From: Maribacter sp.
GTDB lineage: Bacteria; Bacteroidota; Bacteroidia; Flavobacteriales; Flavobacteriaceae
Assembly (NCBI GenBank): GCA_024228355.1
Contig: JAAETN010000026.1
Span: forward strand, 1 to 50,316
Length of the DNA: 50,316 nucleotides
Reading direction: 5' to 3'
Within the stretch, counting starts at the first letter, position 1, and each line of letters begins with the position of its first letter. Of this stretch, positions 41,061-49,772 are shown one piece after another. Made by a program: the position numbers and the translations under genes. Below the pieces are notes generated by a model. It saw only the letters and a list, made by a program, of their open reading frames with translations. It did not search any database and was not told the DNA's origin.

Positions 41061-42164
41061 ATGGAGAAAACAAACAAATTTTCAACAGTATTCCAAGGAT
41101 TGTCAATCCTTGTTTTCCTAACAGTTTTTATGGTTGTAAAAAGCTGTAAAGAGATTGAGAAAGAGGCTCCTGATGCCTTAAAAACCGAATTAACCAAGAA
41201 TTTTGAAACAGTGATATGGAATATCAAGGCTATTCATCCTGATGGTAGGTTAATAGACGTAAAGGCAATTGATAAGGATGGGGATATTTATGGTGTTAAG
41301 GCCGTTCAGAGTACTGCGCAGCGCAGTTTTATTGATGTGAAGGCATTGGTAGGTGAACACCAATTACCAGTTAAGCTATTGGTAAGTAGCGATAAGTATA
41401 CTAGGGTAAAGGCATTAGCAGATGACGGTAGTGTGTATGATATAAAAGCATTGACACCAGAAGGCGATACTTTGGATGTCAAAGGAGTCAGTCGTACGAA
41501 AAACATTATCCATATAAAAGCAATTAATAAAGCAGGAGAATTTTATGGTATAAAAGCTATTTCACCTGAAGGAAAGCTCAATGATGTGAAAGGGGTCAAA
41601 ATGACTGATAAGCAAACAGAGACAGTCATTAATGGACATGCAGTATACGCTCATATAAAAGCACTCCCGCAAGCAGGTATAGCCACTAACAATGGGCGAT
41701 GGCATATCAAGGCTTTTCATCCTGAAGGTATAACACTTGATATTAAGGCATTTGATCCTGAAGGAAAGAAATACGATGTAAAGGCTATTCAGGATTCATA
41801 TCAACGCAGCCTTTTGGATATCAAGGCAATTGACGGAGATAACATTTTGCCTATAAAAATGATTGTTAGTAAGGATAAATATGCTCCAATTAAAGCTATT
41901 TCCAAGGATGGTATTTTATTTGATGTCAAGGCATTAACACCTGATGGTCGAAAATTAGACGTTAAAGGTGTTGAACGTGTTGGGAACATAGTACACGTAA
42001 AGGCCATTAATAAAGATGGTGATTTTTATGGTGTTAAAGCTATTTCACCGGATGGGGAATTGAATGATGTTAAAGGGGTTAAAATAAATAAAGATGATTT
42101 GGAGACCGAAATAAACGGTCAAAAAGTGTTCGCCCATGTAAAGGCAATTCCACAAGTATATTAG
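41061..42164 (+). CDS. Lipoprotein of VKAI-type tandem repeats
   Basis: A 367-aa protein from ATG 41061 (open frame upstream to 40953 lacks a signal). A hydrophobic segment ends in VKSC, a possible lipidated Cys. The rest consists of about 20-residue units of the form hxVKAIxxDGxxYDVKA or DVKGV, repeated at least fifteen times. Two long halves (about residues 52-205 and 211-366) align along their length: HPDGRLIDVKAI with HPEGITLDIKAF, SSDKYTRVKALADDG with SKDKYAPIKAISKDG, and INGHAVYAHIKALPQ with INGQKVFAHVKAIPQ. The regular Lys-Ala beta-strand pattern suggests a beta-solenoid or propeller-like surface protein. I do not recognise a named family. Confidence 0.75.
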   Translation: MEKTNKFSTVFQGLSILVFLTVFMVVKSCKEIEKEAPDALKTELTKNFETVIWNIKAIHPDGRLIDVKAIDKDGDIYGVKAVQSTAQRSFIDVKALVGEHQLPVKLLVSSDKYTRVKALADDGSVYDIKALTPEGDTLDVKGVSRTKNIIHIKAINKAGEFYGIKAISPEGKLNDVKGVKMTDKQTETVINGHAVYAHIKALPQAGIATNNGRWHIKAFHPEGITLDIKAFDPEGKKYDVKAIQDSYQRSLLDIKAIDGDNILPIKMIVSKDKYAPIKAISKDGILFDVKALTPDGRKLDVKGVERVGNIVHVKAINKDGDFYGVKAISPDGELNDVKGVKINKDDLETEINGQKVFAHVKAIPQVY

Positions 42165-42184
42165 TGCACAAAATCGCATGGAAG

Positions 42185-42210
42185 AAAAGAGGGTCATTGA
42201 CCCTCTTTTT
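42185..42210. terminator. Terminator after the repeat lipoprotein
   Basis: AAAAGAGGGTCA and TGACCCTCTTTT form a perfect stem with a minimal loop, followed by T residues. Confidence 0.9.
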
Positions 42211-42283
42211 CATTTTTCATTGGTTATAGAGTTAAAAGGATATCTTTAGTATTGAATTGTAAATTGAACCATATCTACAACCC

Positions 42284-43201
42284 ATGCCAAAGTCTCAAAA
42301 TCCTTTACTTGTTATATTGGCTTTTTTCGCTATCTATGTCATTTGGGGGTCTACCTATTTATTAAATAAGATTGCGGTCCTTGAACTACCTCCTTTTATG
42401 TTGGCATCTATACGATTTGTAGTTGCTGGAATTTTGATATTCATTATTGCCAAATTCATGGGTAAAAGTATCACAATTACCTGGCGACAACTTAAGAATA
42501 CCATAATTGCCGGGTTTTTATTTTTATCCTTTGGCAATGGGGTGGTGGTATGGGCCTTAAAATTTGTGGATAGCGGTTTTGCCGCTTTGGAAATATCGGC
42601 CCAACCTTTGATCATTCTTTTGCTTATGCGCATATTACAGGGCAAGAAAATACAAATGATGTCTTTTATTGGTGTGATTCTGGGTTTTATTGGTATTTAC
42701 CTTTTGGTAAGTCAAAAACAAATAATCAGTCAGGAAAATTCAATTCTTGGAATGCTGATGATTTTTGTATGTATGTTGAGCTGGGGTTATGGAAGTCTTT
42801 TTGTCGGCAAGGCAGATTTGCCGCGTAATTATTTTGTGAATACGGGATATCAAATGTTAACCGGGGGTATTATGTTAGCAATTGCAAGTTTCATATTTGG
42901 AGAAAAGTGGACATATCCATTGGAGTGGAGCGTGTCAGTACAATATTCCATGATTCTCTTGATTGTTTTCGGTAGTATTGTGGCCTTCACTTCCTTTAAC
43001 TATTTACTAAAAGTTGTTTCTCCGGAAAAAGTGGCCACGAGCACTTACGTAAACCCGATAATTGCTTTGATTTTGGGCTGGTATTTTTTAGATGAACAAA
43101 TTACATTACAGTCGATAATAGCGGCCGTGATATTGCTGACAGGGGTATATTTCATCAATACAAAAAGAAAATTCGTGGTTTTTTCAAGATTTTTCAGGTA
43201 G
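42284..43201 (+). CDS. EamA/DMT-superfamily transporter
   Basis: A 305-aa inner-membrane protein with ten predicted transmembrane helices in two EamA repeats. The first repeat begins FFAIYVIWGSTYLLNKIAV and the second starts near MLMIFVCMLSWGYGSLF, with the typical late SPEKVATSTYVNPIIALILGW. DMT-family members export amino acids or metabolites; the substrate is not visible. It is monocistronic, with TATCTTTA near 42240 as a possible -7 box. Confidence 0.87.
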   Translation: MPKSQNPLLVILAFFAIYVIWGSTYLLNKIAVLELPPFMLASIRFVVAGILIFIIAKFMGKSITITWRQLKNTIIAGFLFLSFGNGVVVWALKFVDSGFAALEISAQPLIILLLMRILQGKKIQMMSFIGVILGFIGIYLLVSQKQIISQENSILGMLMIFVCMLSWGYGSLFVGKADLPRNYFVNTGYQMLTGGIMLAIASFIFGEKWTYPLEWSVSVQYSMILLIVFGSIVAFTSFNYLLKVVSPEKVATSTYVNPIIALILGWYFLDEQITLQSIIAAVILLTGVYFINTKRKFVVFSRFFR

Positions 43202-43309
43202 CGTTTTGTTAAGTGATGTTTTCAAAAAGACATACTAAAGGTTTATGTTTAAGTTGTATATTAAGGGGTATATCCTGTAACATAAATGGCCCTTGAGAGT
43301 CCAACCAGT

Positions 43310-43329
43310 ATCAATCAATCAATCAATCA
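43310..43329. repeat. Tetranucleotide repeat (ATCA)x5 before a start codon
   Basis: Five perfect ATCA units end 3 bases before the ATG at 43333, in the ribosome-binding region. Change of unit number by slippage would move the upstream leader relative to the start. Confidence 0.7.
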
Positions 43330-43332
43330 TTT

Positions 43333-44985
43333 ATGAAAAATCTATTTTTATTACTATTTGGTTTTGTTGTACTCAATGCGGCAGCACAGACGACAATCAC
43401 AACCAAACAATGGCAAGAAGACCTTAAATTCCTGCAGGAAACTGTTCACCAAGATTATTCATTCTTATTTAAAAAGACCACAGCAAGCGATTTTGATAAG
43501 GCAGCGGAAAAACTGCACAAGGAAATACCTCATTTACAGGAGCATGAAATCGTCATTGGTCTAGCAAGGCTTGTTGCCTCTTTTAAATATGGACATACCG
43601 TTCTTGGCTTCAGGTATCAACCTCATGCTTTTCACCAATTGCCATTAAATTTCTATCAGTACAATGATGGCGTATTCATACAGGGAGTGCATAAAGATTA
43701 TGAAAAAACATTGGGAACCAAGGTGATTGCTATTGGTGGTGTTCCAATCAATGAAGCCCTAAAAGCGGTGTATCCGGTAGTACCGGCCGAGAATGACCAA
43801 TTTTTTAAGGCCTACGCAGGTATTTATTTAAGTATTCCCGAGGTATTGCATGCCCAAGGTATTATTAAGAAATTATCGGATACGGTTGAACTTTCTTTGG
43901 AAAGAAACGGTAAATCCTTCAAACAGTCTTTTAAAGCACTTCCAAAGGGCGAACGTGTACCTACCACATATGGTTTAGTTCAACAGGACAGTATTTGGAT
44001 GGATTCTCGTCATCAAGATATTACACCCTATTATTTAAAGGACTTGGATAAGATCTATTATTATGAATATTTACCCGAACAAAAGGCAGTTTATGTTAGA
44101 CATAGTCAAATTCAGGACGATCCAAGTGAAGATATACCTACGTTTTATAATCGTCTATTCAATTTTATTGGAACGAATGATGTTGAACGATTGGTTATTG
44201 ATGTCCGATTGAATGGAGGAGGGAATAATTACAAGAACAAGCCGATAATCACAAATATCATAGAGTCAAAAAAAATAAACAAAGTAGGCAATCTGTTTGT
44301 AATAATAGGAAGGCGTACGTTTTCTGCCTGTCAAAATTTGGTGAATGAAATGAGTAATTATACCAATGCCATTTTTATTGGTGAACCCACAAGTGAAAAC
44401 ATCAATTTCTATGGTGATAATAATAGGGTAGAGCTGCCCAACAGCAAAATCCCTGCCTACCTTTCGTTCGCCTGGTGGCAAGATAAACCACAATGGGAAG
44501 GTCGTGATTGGCTGGCTCCCCATATAACTATTGACATGAGTTCTGAAGATTATATTTTAAATAGGGATCCTGTTCTTGATGAAGCCTTGACTTTTGATGC
44601 TACTGATTTTGTATTGAATCCCATGAATCATATGACGAATTTATTTTTAGCTGGTAAGATCGAACAACTTAAGACAGATGCCGTAGCGATGGTGAATGAT
44701 CCCAAATACCGATTTTTCAGATTTGAAGAGGAGTTTAATGGCGCTGGATATCAGCTCATGGGAAGTGGACAAGTTAAGGAAGCAATTTTTGTATTTCAAA
44801 TGAATACCGAATTATTTCCTGATTCGGCAAATGCATGGGACAGTCTTGCCGAAGGATATTTAAAAGCAGGTGATAAAATTAAGGCTACGGAATATTATAA
44901 TAAGGCGATTCAAATGGATTCAAATGGGCCAACAGGAAAGAATGCACGGGAAATGCTTCGAAAAATGTCAGATGTGCATAAATAG
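43333..44985 (+). CDS. Secreted S41-like peptidase with C-terminal TPR
   Basis: A 550-aa protein with a signal peptide (cleaved near residue 19, LNAAAQ). The N-terminal helical part is WQEDLKFLQETVHQDYSFLF. The central S41/tricorn-type core has DVRLNGGGNNY and GRRTFSACQN, with Ser in the nucleophile position, and then GEPTSENINFYG. The C-terminal 60 residues contain a TPR (FPDSANAWDSLAEGYLKAGDKIKATEYYNKAI). It is probably a periplasmic protease or protease-like protein. The tetranucleotide repeat directly before the start is unusual. Confidence 0.8.
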   Translation: MKNLFLLLFGFVVLNAAAQTTITTKQWQEDLKFLQETVHQDYSFLFKKTTASDFDKAAEKLHKEIPHLQEHEIVIGLARLVASFKYGHTVLGFRYQPHAFHQLPLNFYQYNDGVFIQGVHKDYEKTLGTKVIAIGGVPINEALKAVYPVVPAENDQFFKAYAGIYLSIPEVLHAQGIIKKLSDTVELSLERNGKSFKQSFKALPKGERVPTTYGLVQQDSIWMDSRHQDITPYYLKDLDKIYYYEYLPEQKAVYVRHSQIQDDPSEDIPTFYNRLFNFIGTNDVERLVIDVRLNGGGNNYKNKPIITNIIESKKINKVGNLFVIIGRRTFSACQNLVNEMSNYTNAIFIGEPTSENINFYGDNNRVELPNSKIPAYLSFAWWQDKPQWEGRDWLAPHITIDMSSEDYILNRDPVLDEALTFDATDFVLNPMNHMTNLFLAGKIEQLKTDAVAMVNDPKYRFFRFEEEFNGAGYQLMGSGQVKEAIFVFQMNTELFPDSANAWDSLAEGYLKAGDKIKATEYYNKAIQMDSNGPTGKNAREMLRKMSDVHK

Positions 44986-45009
44986 CAAATAGGTAGCAGT
45001 TAGTTTATG

Positions 45010-46005
45010 CTATATCTTAACTACCATTTTACCCTTATTTTTACCATCAAAAAGGTCAATGAATGCTTGTGGTGTTTTCTCAATACCATGGCGAATGGTC
45101 TCGGTGTAGTTTAGTTTTCCTTCATTTAGCCATGCTGTCAATTGGGTCATGGCTTCTGGATATTTATCTTCATAATCAAAGATGATAAAACCTTGCATAA
45201 GGGCACTTTTCCGGATCAAAAAGGGTTGCACACTTACACTTTTTGGTAACGAAGTTTTGTTGTAAACAGAGATGGCCCCACAAATGATCATACGTGCATG
45301 CTTGTTAATATTGAACAAAACAGCATCTGAAATAGTACCACCCACATTATCAAAATACACATCTATCCCATCAGGACATGTGGTGGCAAGGGCCTCAACC
45401 ATATTGTCAGTAGTGTTGTAATTAATTGCCTCATCAAAACCAAAGTCGGTTTTAAGCAAGTCAACCTTTTCATCGGTACCCGCGATACCTACCACGTATA
45501 GTCCCAAAATTTTGCCGATTTGTCCCACGATACTGCCCACAGCACCTGCTGCGCCAGAAACCACCAAAGTTTCTCCTTTCTTGGGTTTTCCAATTTCTGT
45601 CAAGCCCAAATAAGCAGTTAGGCCGGTCATTCCCAAAACGCCCAAATAAGCGGATAAGGGGGCTTTTTCAGGATCAACTTTCAGCAAACCTTCTCCATTT
45701 GAGACCTGCTGTTCTTTCCATGCCAACATGCCTAAGACAAAATCGCCTTCAGAGAAGCCCTGGTTTTTAGAGGTTACAACTTCTGCGACAATACCAGATG
45801 TAATTGGCTTATGAAGTTCAAAGGGTGGTATATATGATTTAACATCATTCATACGCCCCCTTAAATACGGATCAACAGAAACGTAGACCGACCTTAAGAG
45901 GATTTCGCCATCAGAAAGTTCTGGTAAGGTCCCATCCTTAAATTTAAAATCTGAAAGTTTGGGCTTTCCAATAGGTCTGCTATTCAATACTATGGTTTTG
46001 TTCAT
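45010..46005 (-). CDS. NADP-dependent MDR oxidoreductase (CurA/prostaglandin reductase-like)
   Basis: A 331-aa zinc-less medium-chain reductase. The N-terminal GroES-like part contains SVYVSVDPYLRGRM, the signature of the leukotriene B4 dehydrogenase/CurA branch. The nucleotide motif is VVSGAAGAVGSIVGQIGK, and the C-terminus ends DLFDGKNKGKMVVKI. No Cys/His zinc ligands are present. It should reduce activated alkenals or alkenones with NADPH in the cytoplasm, often a detoxification step. It is monocistronic and convergent with the S41-like gene. Confidence 0.9.
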   Translation of the reverse strand: MNKTIVLNSRPIGKPKLSDFKFKDGTLPELSDGEILLRSVYVSVDPYLRGRMNDVKSYIPPFELHKPITSGIVAEVVTSKNQGFSEGDFVLGMLAWKEQQVSNGEGLLKVDPEKAPLSAYLGVLGMTGLTAYLGLTEIGKPKKGETLVVSGAAGAVGSIVGQIGKILGLYVVGIAGTDEKVDLLKTDFGFDEAINYNTTDNMVEALATTCPDGIDVYFDNVGGTISDAVLFNINKHARMIICGAISVYNKTSLPKSVSVQPFLIRKSALMQGFIIFDYEDKYPEAMTQLTAWLNEGKLNYTETIRHGIEKTPQAFIDLFDGKNKGKMVVKI

Positions 46006-46154
46006 TCTATTTAGGCTATTTTTTCGACTGTAAATGTTTTATACATTACCATTTTATGGCATTAAATTAGTGCCAAAGTAGGCTAATATTTCCTTATAAG
46101 TATATGGACGGAATTTATTACTTGAATCAGTTACATAATTTAATTTTATTGATG

Positions 46155-46841
46155 TTAAGGAATGGAAGCCATGAAAAGTTTGTCAACACCTAAAACATGG
46201 ATTTTATTCCGGGTATATGCAATTTCACCTGCATCATGTAGTTCCTTTAATAATCTTGTAACGACAACCCTGGAAGTGTTCAGATCATTCGCAATTTCTT
46301 GATGGGTGATTTTAAGTGAAGCATTTTTTGTAGTATGTAACCTTTCAATCAAGTAATTGTGTACACGATCTTTCATTTTTAAAAAGGCCAAACTATCAAT
46401 AGAACCAACCATTTCAAGTAAACGATAGTGATAACTATCAATGATAAAATAACGCCATGACTTATATTTAACCAACCATTGATCAATTTTTTTTACGGGT
46501 AGAAGAAACATTTCAACGTCTTCTTCTACAATACCTTTGAAAATACTTTCTTTACGATTTAAACAATTGGCAAAAGAAATGGCACAAGTATCACCTTCTT
46601 CCAGATAATAAAGTGATAGCTCATGGTCATTATCCTTTCTAAGAATCTTGATTACACCACTTATTATTAACGGAATATGGGTCATTTCATCACCAATATC
46701 AATTAAAAGTTCTCCTTTTTTGAGCCGCTCGAAAGCGCTTACTTTAAGAATCTCGTTAATTAGCTTTACCTCAAAAACCTTAGCATAGGCATTTTTAAGC
46801 TTCTTTTTTTGTAATTGTTCCTTAGGATTCACTTTGATCAA
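46155..46841 (-). CDS. Crp/Fnr-family transcriptional regulator
   Basis: A 228-aa regulator. Residues of about 40-140 form the cyclic-nucleotide-like beta-roll (KKGELLIDIGDEMTHIPLIISG). No Fnr-type Cys cluster is present. The C-terminal winged helix has LKITHQEIANDLNTSRVVVTRLLKEL. The start at 46841 is a TTG; a TATCTTTG box on the minus strand (46854-46861) would leave a leader of only about 6 bases, so a GTG three codons later is a possible alternative. The ligand is unknown. Confidence 0.87.
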   Translation of the reverse strand: MIKVNPKEQLQKKKLKNAYAKVFEVKLINEILKVSAFERLKKGELLIDIGDEMTHIPLIISGVIKILRKDNDHELSLYYLEEGDTCAISFANCLNRKESIFKGIVEEDVEMFLLPVKKIDQWLVKYKSWRYFIIDSYHYRLLEMVGSIDSLAFLKMKDRVHNYLIERLHTTKNASLKITHQEIANDLNTSRVVVTRLLKELHDAGEIAYTRNKIHVLGVDKLFMASIP

Positions 46842-46853
46842 TGTTTTATCCTA

Positions 46854-46861
46854 CAAAGATA
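46854..46861 (-). promoter_or_regulatory. -7 box of the Crp/Fnr regulator gene
   Basis: TATCTTTG on the minus strand fits TAnnTTTG, with a TTG 16 bases further upstream. It lies very close to the start codon. Confidence 0.45.
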
Positions 46862-46992
46862 TTGAGCCAGTGAAACTCAAAAACTGATAAAAGTTAGTTA
46901 ATGGATCTATTTTACTTTTTACCGAAATTAAGAAGTTCATTATTCAAAGAAAGTGACTAAATTTAATATCTAAATTTTAAAAGACCATTACC

Positions 46993-47679
46993 ATGAAAAA
47001 CCTTAGTTTGTTATTGTTTCTGTTCATTTTAGTCTCAAGTTGTAGTTCACAGGAAACCACCAGCCTTTTTAACGGAAAGGATTTGACCGGTTGGCATATT
47101 GATGTACCTGCTATGGATAGTATCCCCGAAGCTATCAATCCTTTTATTGTCAGGGATGGTATGCTCGTAAGTTTAGGAACACCGCCTGGCCATGTAATCA
47201 CCGATAAAGAATACAGGGATTATAGATTGGATGTGGAATATCGTTTTGCTGGGGAGCCTGGTAATTGTGGGGTATTGGTGTTTGCATCAACTCCAAGGGC
47301 ATTGTACAAAATGTTTCCAAAATCGATAGAAGTGCAAATGATGCACGAAAATGCTGGGGATTTTTGGGTCATTGTTCAGGACATTGAGGTAGATAATATG
47401 GTGGAACGAAGAGGCCCCAAAGAAGAGTGGGGTATAACCGAAGGTAAAAAGCGGCGCATATTGAATTTAACCGATGATTCAGAAAAACCTGTTGGGGAGT
47501 GGAACCATATGAAGATCGAATGCCTAAAAAATGAGGTCAAAGTTTGGGTAAATGGCGATTTGGTCAATTATGGATATAATGCCACTGCTGATAATGGGCA
47601 AATTGCCTTACAGGCAGAAGGGTCAGAGGTAGAGTTTAGAAGGGTAGATCTTACACCTATTGACAAATTAAGTGAATGA
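46993..47679 (+). CDS. DUF1080 (3-keto-disaccharide hydrolase-type) lipoprotein
   Basis: A 228-aa lipoprotein with lipobox VSSC (Cys 17). The mature part is a concanavalin-like beta-sandwich of the DUF1080 family: SLFNGKDLTGWHID, DGMLVSLGTPPGHVITDKEY, YRLDVEYRF, EWNHMKIECLKNEVKVWVNG and a C-terminal QAEGSEVEFRRVDL. Some family members hydrolyse 3-keto-glycosides, others only bind sugars. It is followed after 27 bases by a GNAT gene, so the two may be co-transcribed. Confidence 0.88.
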   Translation: MKNLSLLLFLFILVSSCSSQETTSLFNGKDLTGWHIDVPAMDSIPEAINPFIVRDGMLVSLGTPPGHVITDKEYRDYRLDVEYRFAGEPGNCGVLVFASTPRALYKMFPKSIEVQMMHENAGDFWVIVQDIEVDNMVERRGPKEEWGITEGKKRRILNLTDDSEKPVGEWNHMKIECLKNEVKVWVNGDLVNYGYNATADNGQIALQAEGSEVEFRRVDLTPIDKLSE

Positions 47680-47706
47680 GATTCAATAGTACTTTATTAG
47701 CTGATC

Positions 47707-48327
47707 ATGAATAGCGTAGATATTCGTCGATCATTTCCGGAGGATGCTGAAATGGCAGTTCCTTTTATTTATAGTTCTGGACCTACGGCCTTTGACTATG
47801 TCTTTAAAACCAAAAGGTTTTCTGCCCAAGATTTTTTACGTTTTGCTTTCGTCAGAAAAGGAGGTGAGTTCAGTTATCAGAATCATTATAGTGTATTGGT
47901 TAATAACCAATTAGTAGGGGCTGGAGCGGTATTCACAGGCGATGAAATACTAGGTTTTACCATGAGTAATGCTAAAAGAATAATTCAATTCTATGGGATT
48001 AATAGCACATCGATAATACCTAGGGGACTAAAAATTGAAAGTCTTATCAGACCTCCACGGAAACCTGAGGTAGCCATTGGGCATTTAGGGATTAGGGAAT
48101 CTTTTCGCGGCCAAGGATTAGGTACTATGCTAATGGAGAAATTGATGGAAAGTCCTAAAATTAATGGGCACACAAGTTTTATCTTAGACGTATCAGTTGA
48201 TAATCCTAATGCTCAAAAGTTATATGAAAGAATGGGTTTTACCATTACAAAAAAATGTTTGTCAACTTTAAATAATAAGTACGCTCAGGTTGTGGACCAT
48301 AATCGCATGTCAAGAAATATACTATGA
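47707..48327 (+). CDS. GNAT-family N-acetyltransferase
   Basis: A 206-aa cytoplasmic acetyltransferase. The acetyl-CoA motif is HLGIRESFRGQGLGTMLMEKL (V/I-x-x-x-x-R-G-x-G-x-G/A), followed by LDVSVDNPNAQKLYERMGF. The substrate amine is not predictable. It overlaps the M14 peptidase gene by 4 bases (ATGA), so it is translationally coupled to it. Confidence 0.88.
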   Translation: MNSVDIRRSFPEDAEMAVPFIYSSGPTAFDYVFKTKRFSAQDFLRFAFVRKGGEFSYQNHYSVLVNNQLVGAGAVFTGDEILGFTMSNAKRIIQFYGINSTSIIPRGLKIESLIRPPRKPEVAIGHLGIRESFRGQGLGTMLMEKLMESPKINGHTSFILDVSVDNPNAQKLYERMGFTITKKCLSTLNNKYAQVVDHNRMSRNIL

Positions 48328-49571
48328 TCAAAACGCCAATTATAAGGTATTTGCTAGTCTTTTTATTTATTTTATCCATACTTGCCTGTTCAACGCCCCG
48401 ACAATTAGGGAAGCTGAAAACCCACCAATATACCAGTCCTGTAGATACTGAAACCAAGATAATTGATTATCAAGAATCAGGTACTTATTTGATAGATGGG
48501 GTAGGTGCTACCAACAACTTCCCGGGAGCAAGATTGAACAAATTCGATAGGATAAATGACAGTCTGTACGAGGCCACAATAACGCCTGAAAATGCTCCAA
48601 TAAATCCAAGCCCATGGTACGCCTTTAAAATATGGGCAAAGGAAGAGCGAACATTGGATCTTAGATTAAAGTATGGTGATTTTTGGCACAGGTACGACCC
48701 TAAATTCAGTAATGACGGTGAACATTGGTCCAAATTAGATTCGACTTCGGTAACATTGGCTGCAGACAGTACTTCGGCAACCATAAGACTCGATTTGAGC
48801 AAAGATACGTTGTGGATTGCCGCTCAAGAAATCCAAGACAGTAAGAGGGTTGGGGAATGGGTAAATTCATTTAAGAACAATGCCCTGGTCACCATTGGAA
48901 ATGTTGGGGAAAGTGCTATGGGACGGCCCTTGTTGCACATGAACATCACTGAGGGTGAAAATAATCATAAACCGACGATATTGGTCATAAGTAGGCAACA
49001 TCCGCCAGAAGTAACTGGTTTTTTGGCCATGAAGGCATTTATAGAAACGTTGGTGAATGAAGGAGCTGAGAATGGCTTTTTTAAAAGGTATCGCCTCATG
49101 GTTTACCCATTATTGAATCCAGATGGTGTCGATTTAGGGCATTTTAGACATAACACCGGCGGAGTAGATTTGAATAGGGATTGGAGTGTCTATAACCAAC
49201 CTGAAATCGCACAAATTGCAGCGCATATGGTAAATGAGACCAAAGAACACAAGAACAAAGTGCTTTTAGGATTGGATTTTCACAGTACTTTTCAGGATGT
49301 GTATTACACCCCCCATGAATCGGTAAAAAGAAAGATTCCCGACTTCACCAAAACATGGTTAAAGCAGATTCGGGTTTCATTGAATATCGAGGACATCAAC
49401 GAAAGCCCAGGCAAAGGGGAGAGGCCTACTTCAAGTGCCTGGTTCAATAGACAATTTGGAGCGACAGGTATTACTTATGAAATAGGTGATAAAACCCCCC
49501 GCGAATTTATAGAGAAAAAAGGCCAGGTTTCTGCCTATGCACTAATGGATTATTTTCTAAAATTAAATTAG
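48324..49571 (+). CDS. M14-family zinc carboxypeptidase lipoprotein (CCP-like)
   Basis: A 415-aa lipoprotein with Cys 22 in SILACSTP. Residues of about 50-175 form a beta-sandwich N-domain like that of cytosolic-carboxypeptidase-type M14 enzymes. The zinc site is HPPE (His 225, Glu 228) with His 319 (DFHST). NPDG and HNTGGVDLNRDW are substrate-binding stretches, and Glu 385 (YEIGD) is the general base, so the active site appears complete. It overlaps the GNAT gene upstream. Confidence 0.88.
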   Translation: MIKTPIIRYLLVFLFILSILACSTPRQLGKLKTHQYTSPVDTETKIIDYQESGTYLIDGVGATNNFPGARLNKFDRINDSLYEATITPENAPINPSPWYAFKIWAKEERTLDLRLKYGDFWHRYDPKFSNDGEHWSKLDSTSVTLAADSTSATIRLDLSKDTLWIAAQEIQDSKRVGEWVNSFKNNALVTIGNVGESAMGRPLLHMNITEGENNHKPTILVISRQHPPEVTGFLAMKAFIETLVNEGAENGFFKRYRLMVYPLLNPDGVDLGHFRHNTGGVDLNRDWSVYNQPEIAQIAAHMVNETKEHKNKVLLGLDFHSTFQDVYYTPHESVKRKIPDFTKTWLKQIRVSLNIEDINESPGKGERPTSSAWFNRQFGATGITYEIGDKTPREFIEKKGQVSAYALMDYFLKLN

Positions 49572-49646
49572 ACCATCATTTTATTGAGAAATTTTGTGAT
49601 AATTATGTTTTAAGGTGTACTAATTGGGAAATACTAATAATACACA

Positions 49647-49745
49647 ATGGAAAATACTTTTAAATACAACGACTTTAAGAAATTGCTAATTAAATTTTAT
49701 AAATGTGAACTAAAGGTGTTCAAAAGAATATTGGGTTTGAAATAA
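49647..49745 (+). CDS. Possible 32-aa cationic peptide
   Basis: ATG 49647 to TAA 49745, encoding MENTFKYNDFKKLLIKFYK followed by a Lys-rich end. It is amphipathic in character with one Cys. There is no recognised homologue and no clear ribosome site, so it may be chance. Confidence 0.2.
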   Translation: MENTFKYNDFKKLLIKFYKCELKVFKRILGLK

Positions 49746-49772
49746 TAAGCTTAAAGTGGTAGGGTTCAATAC

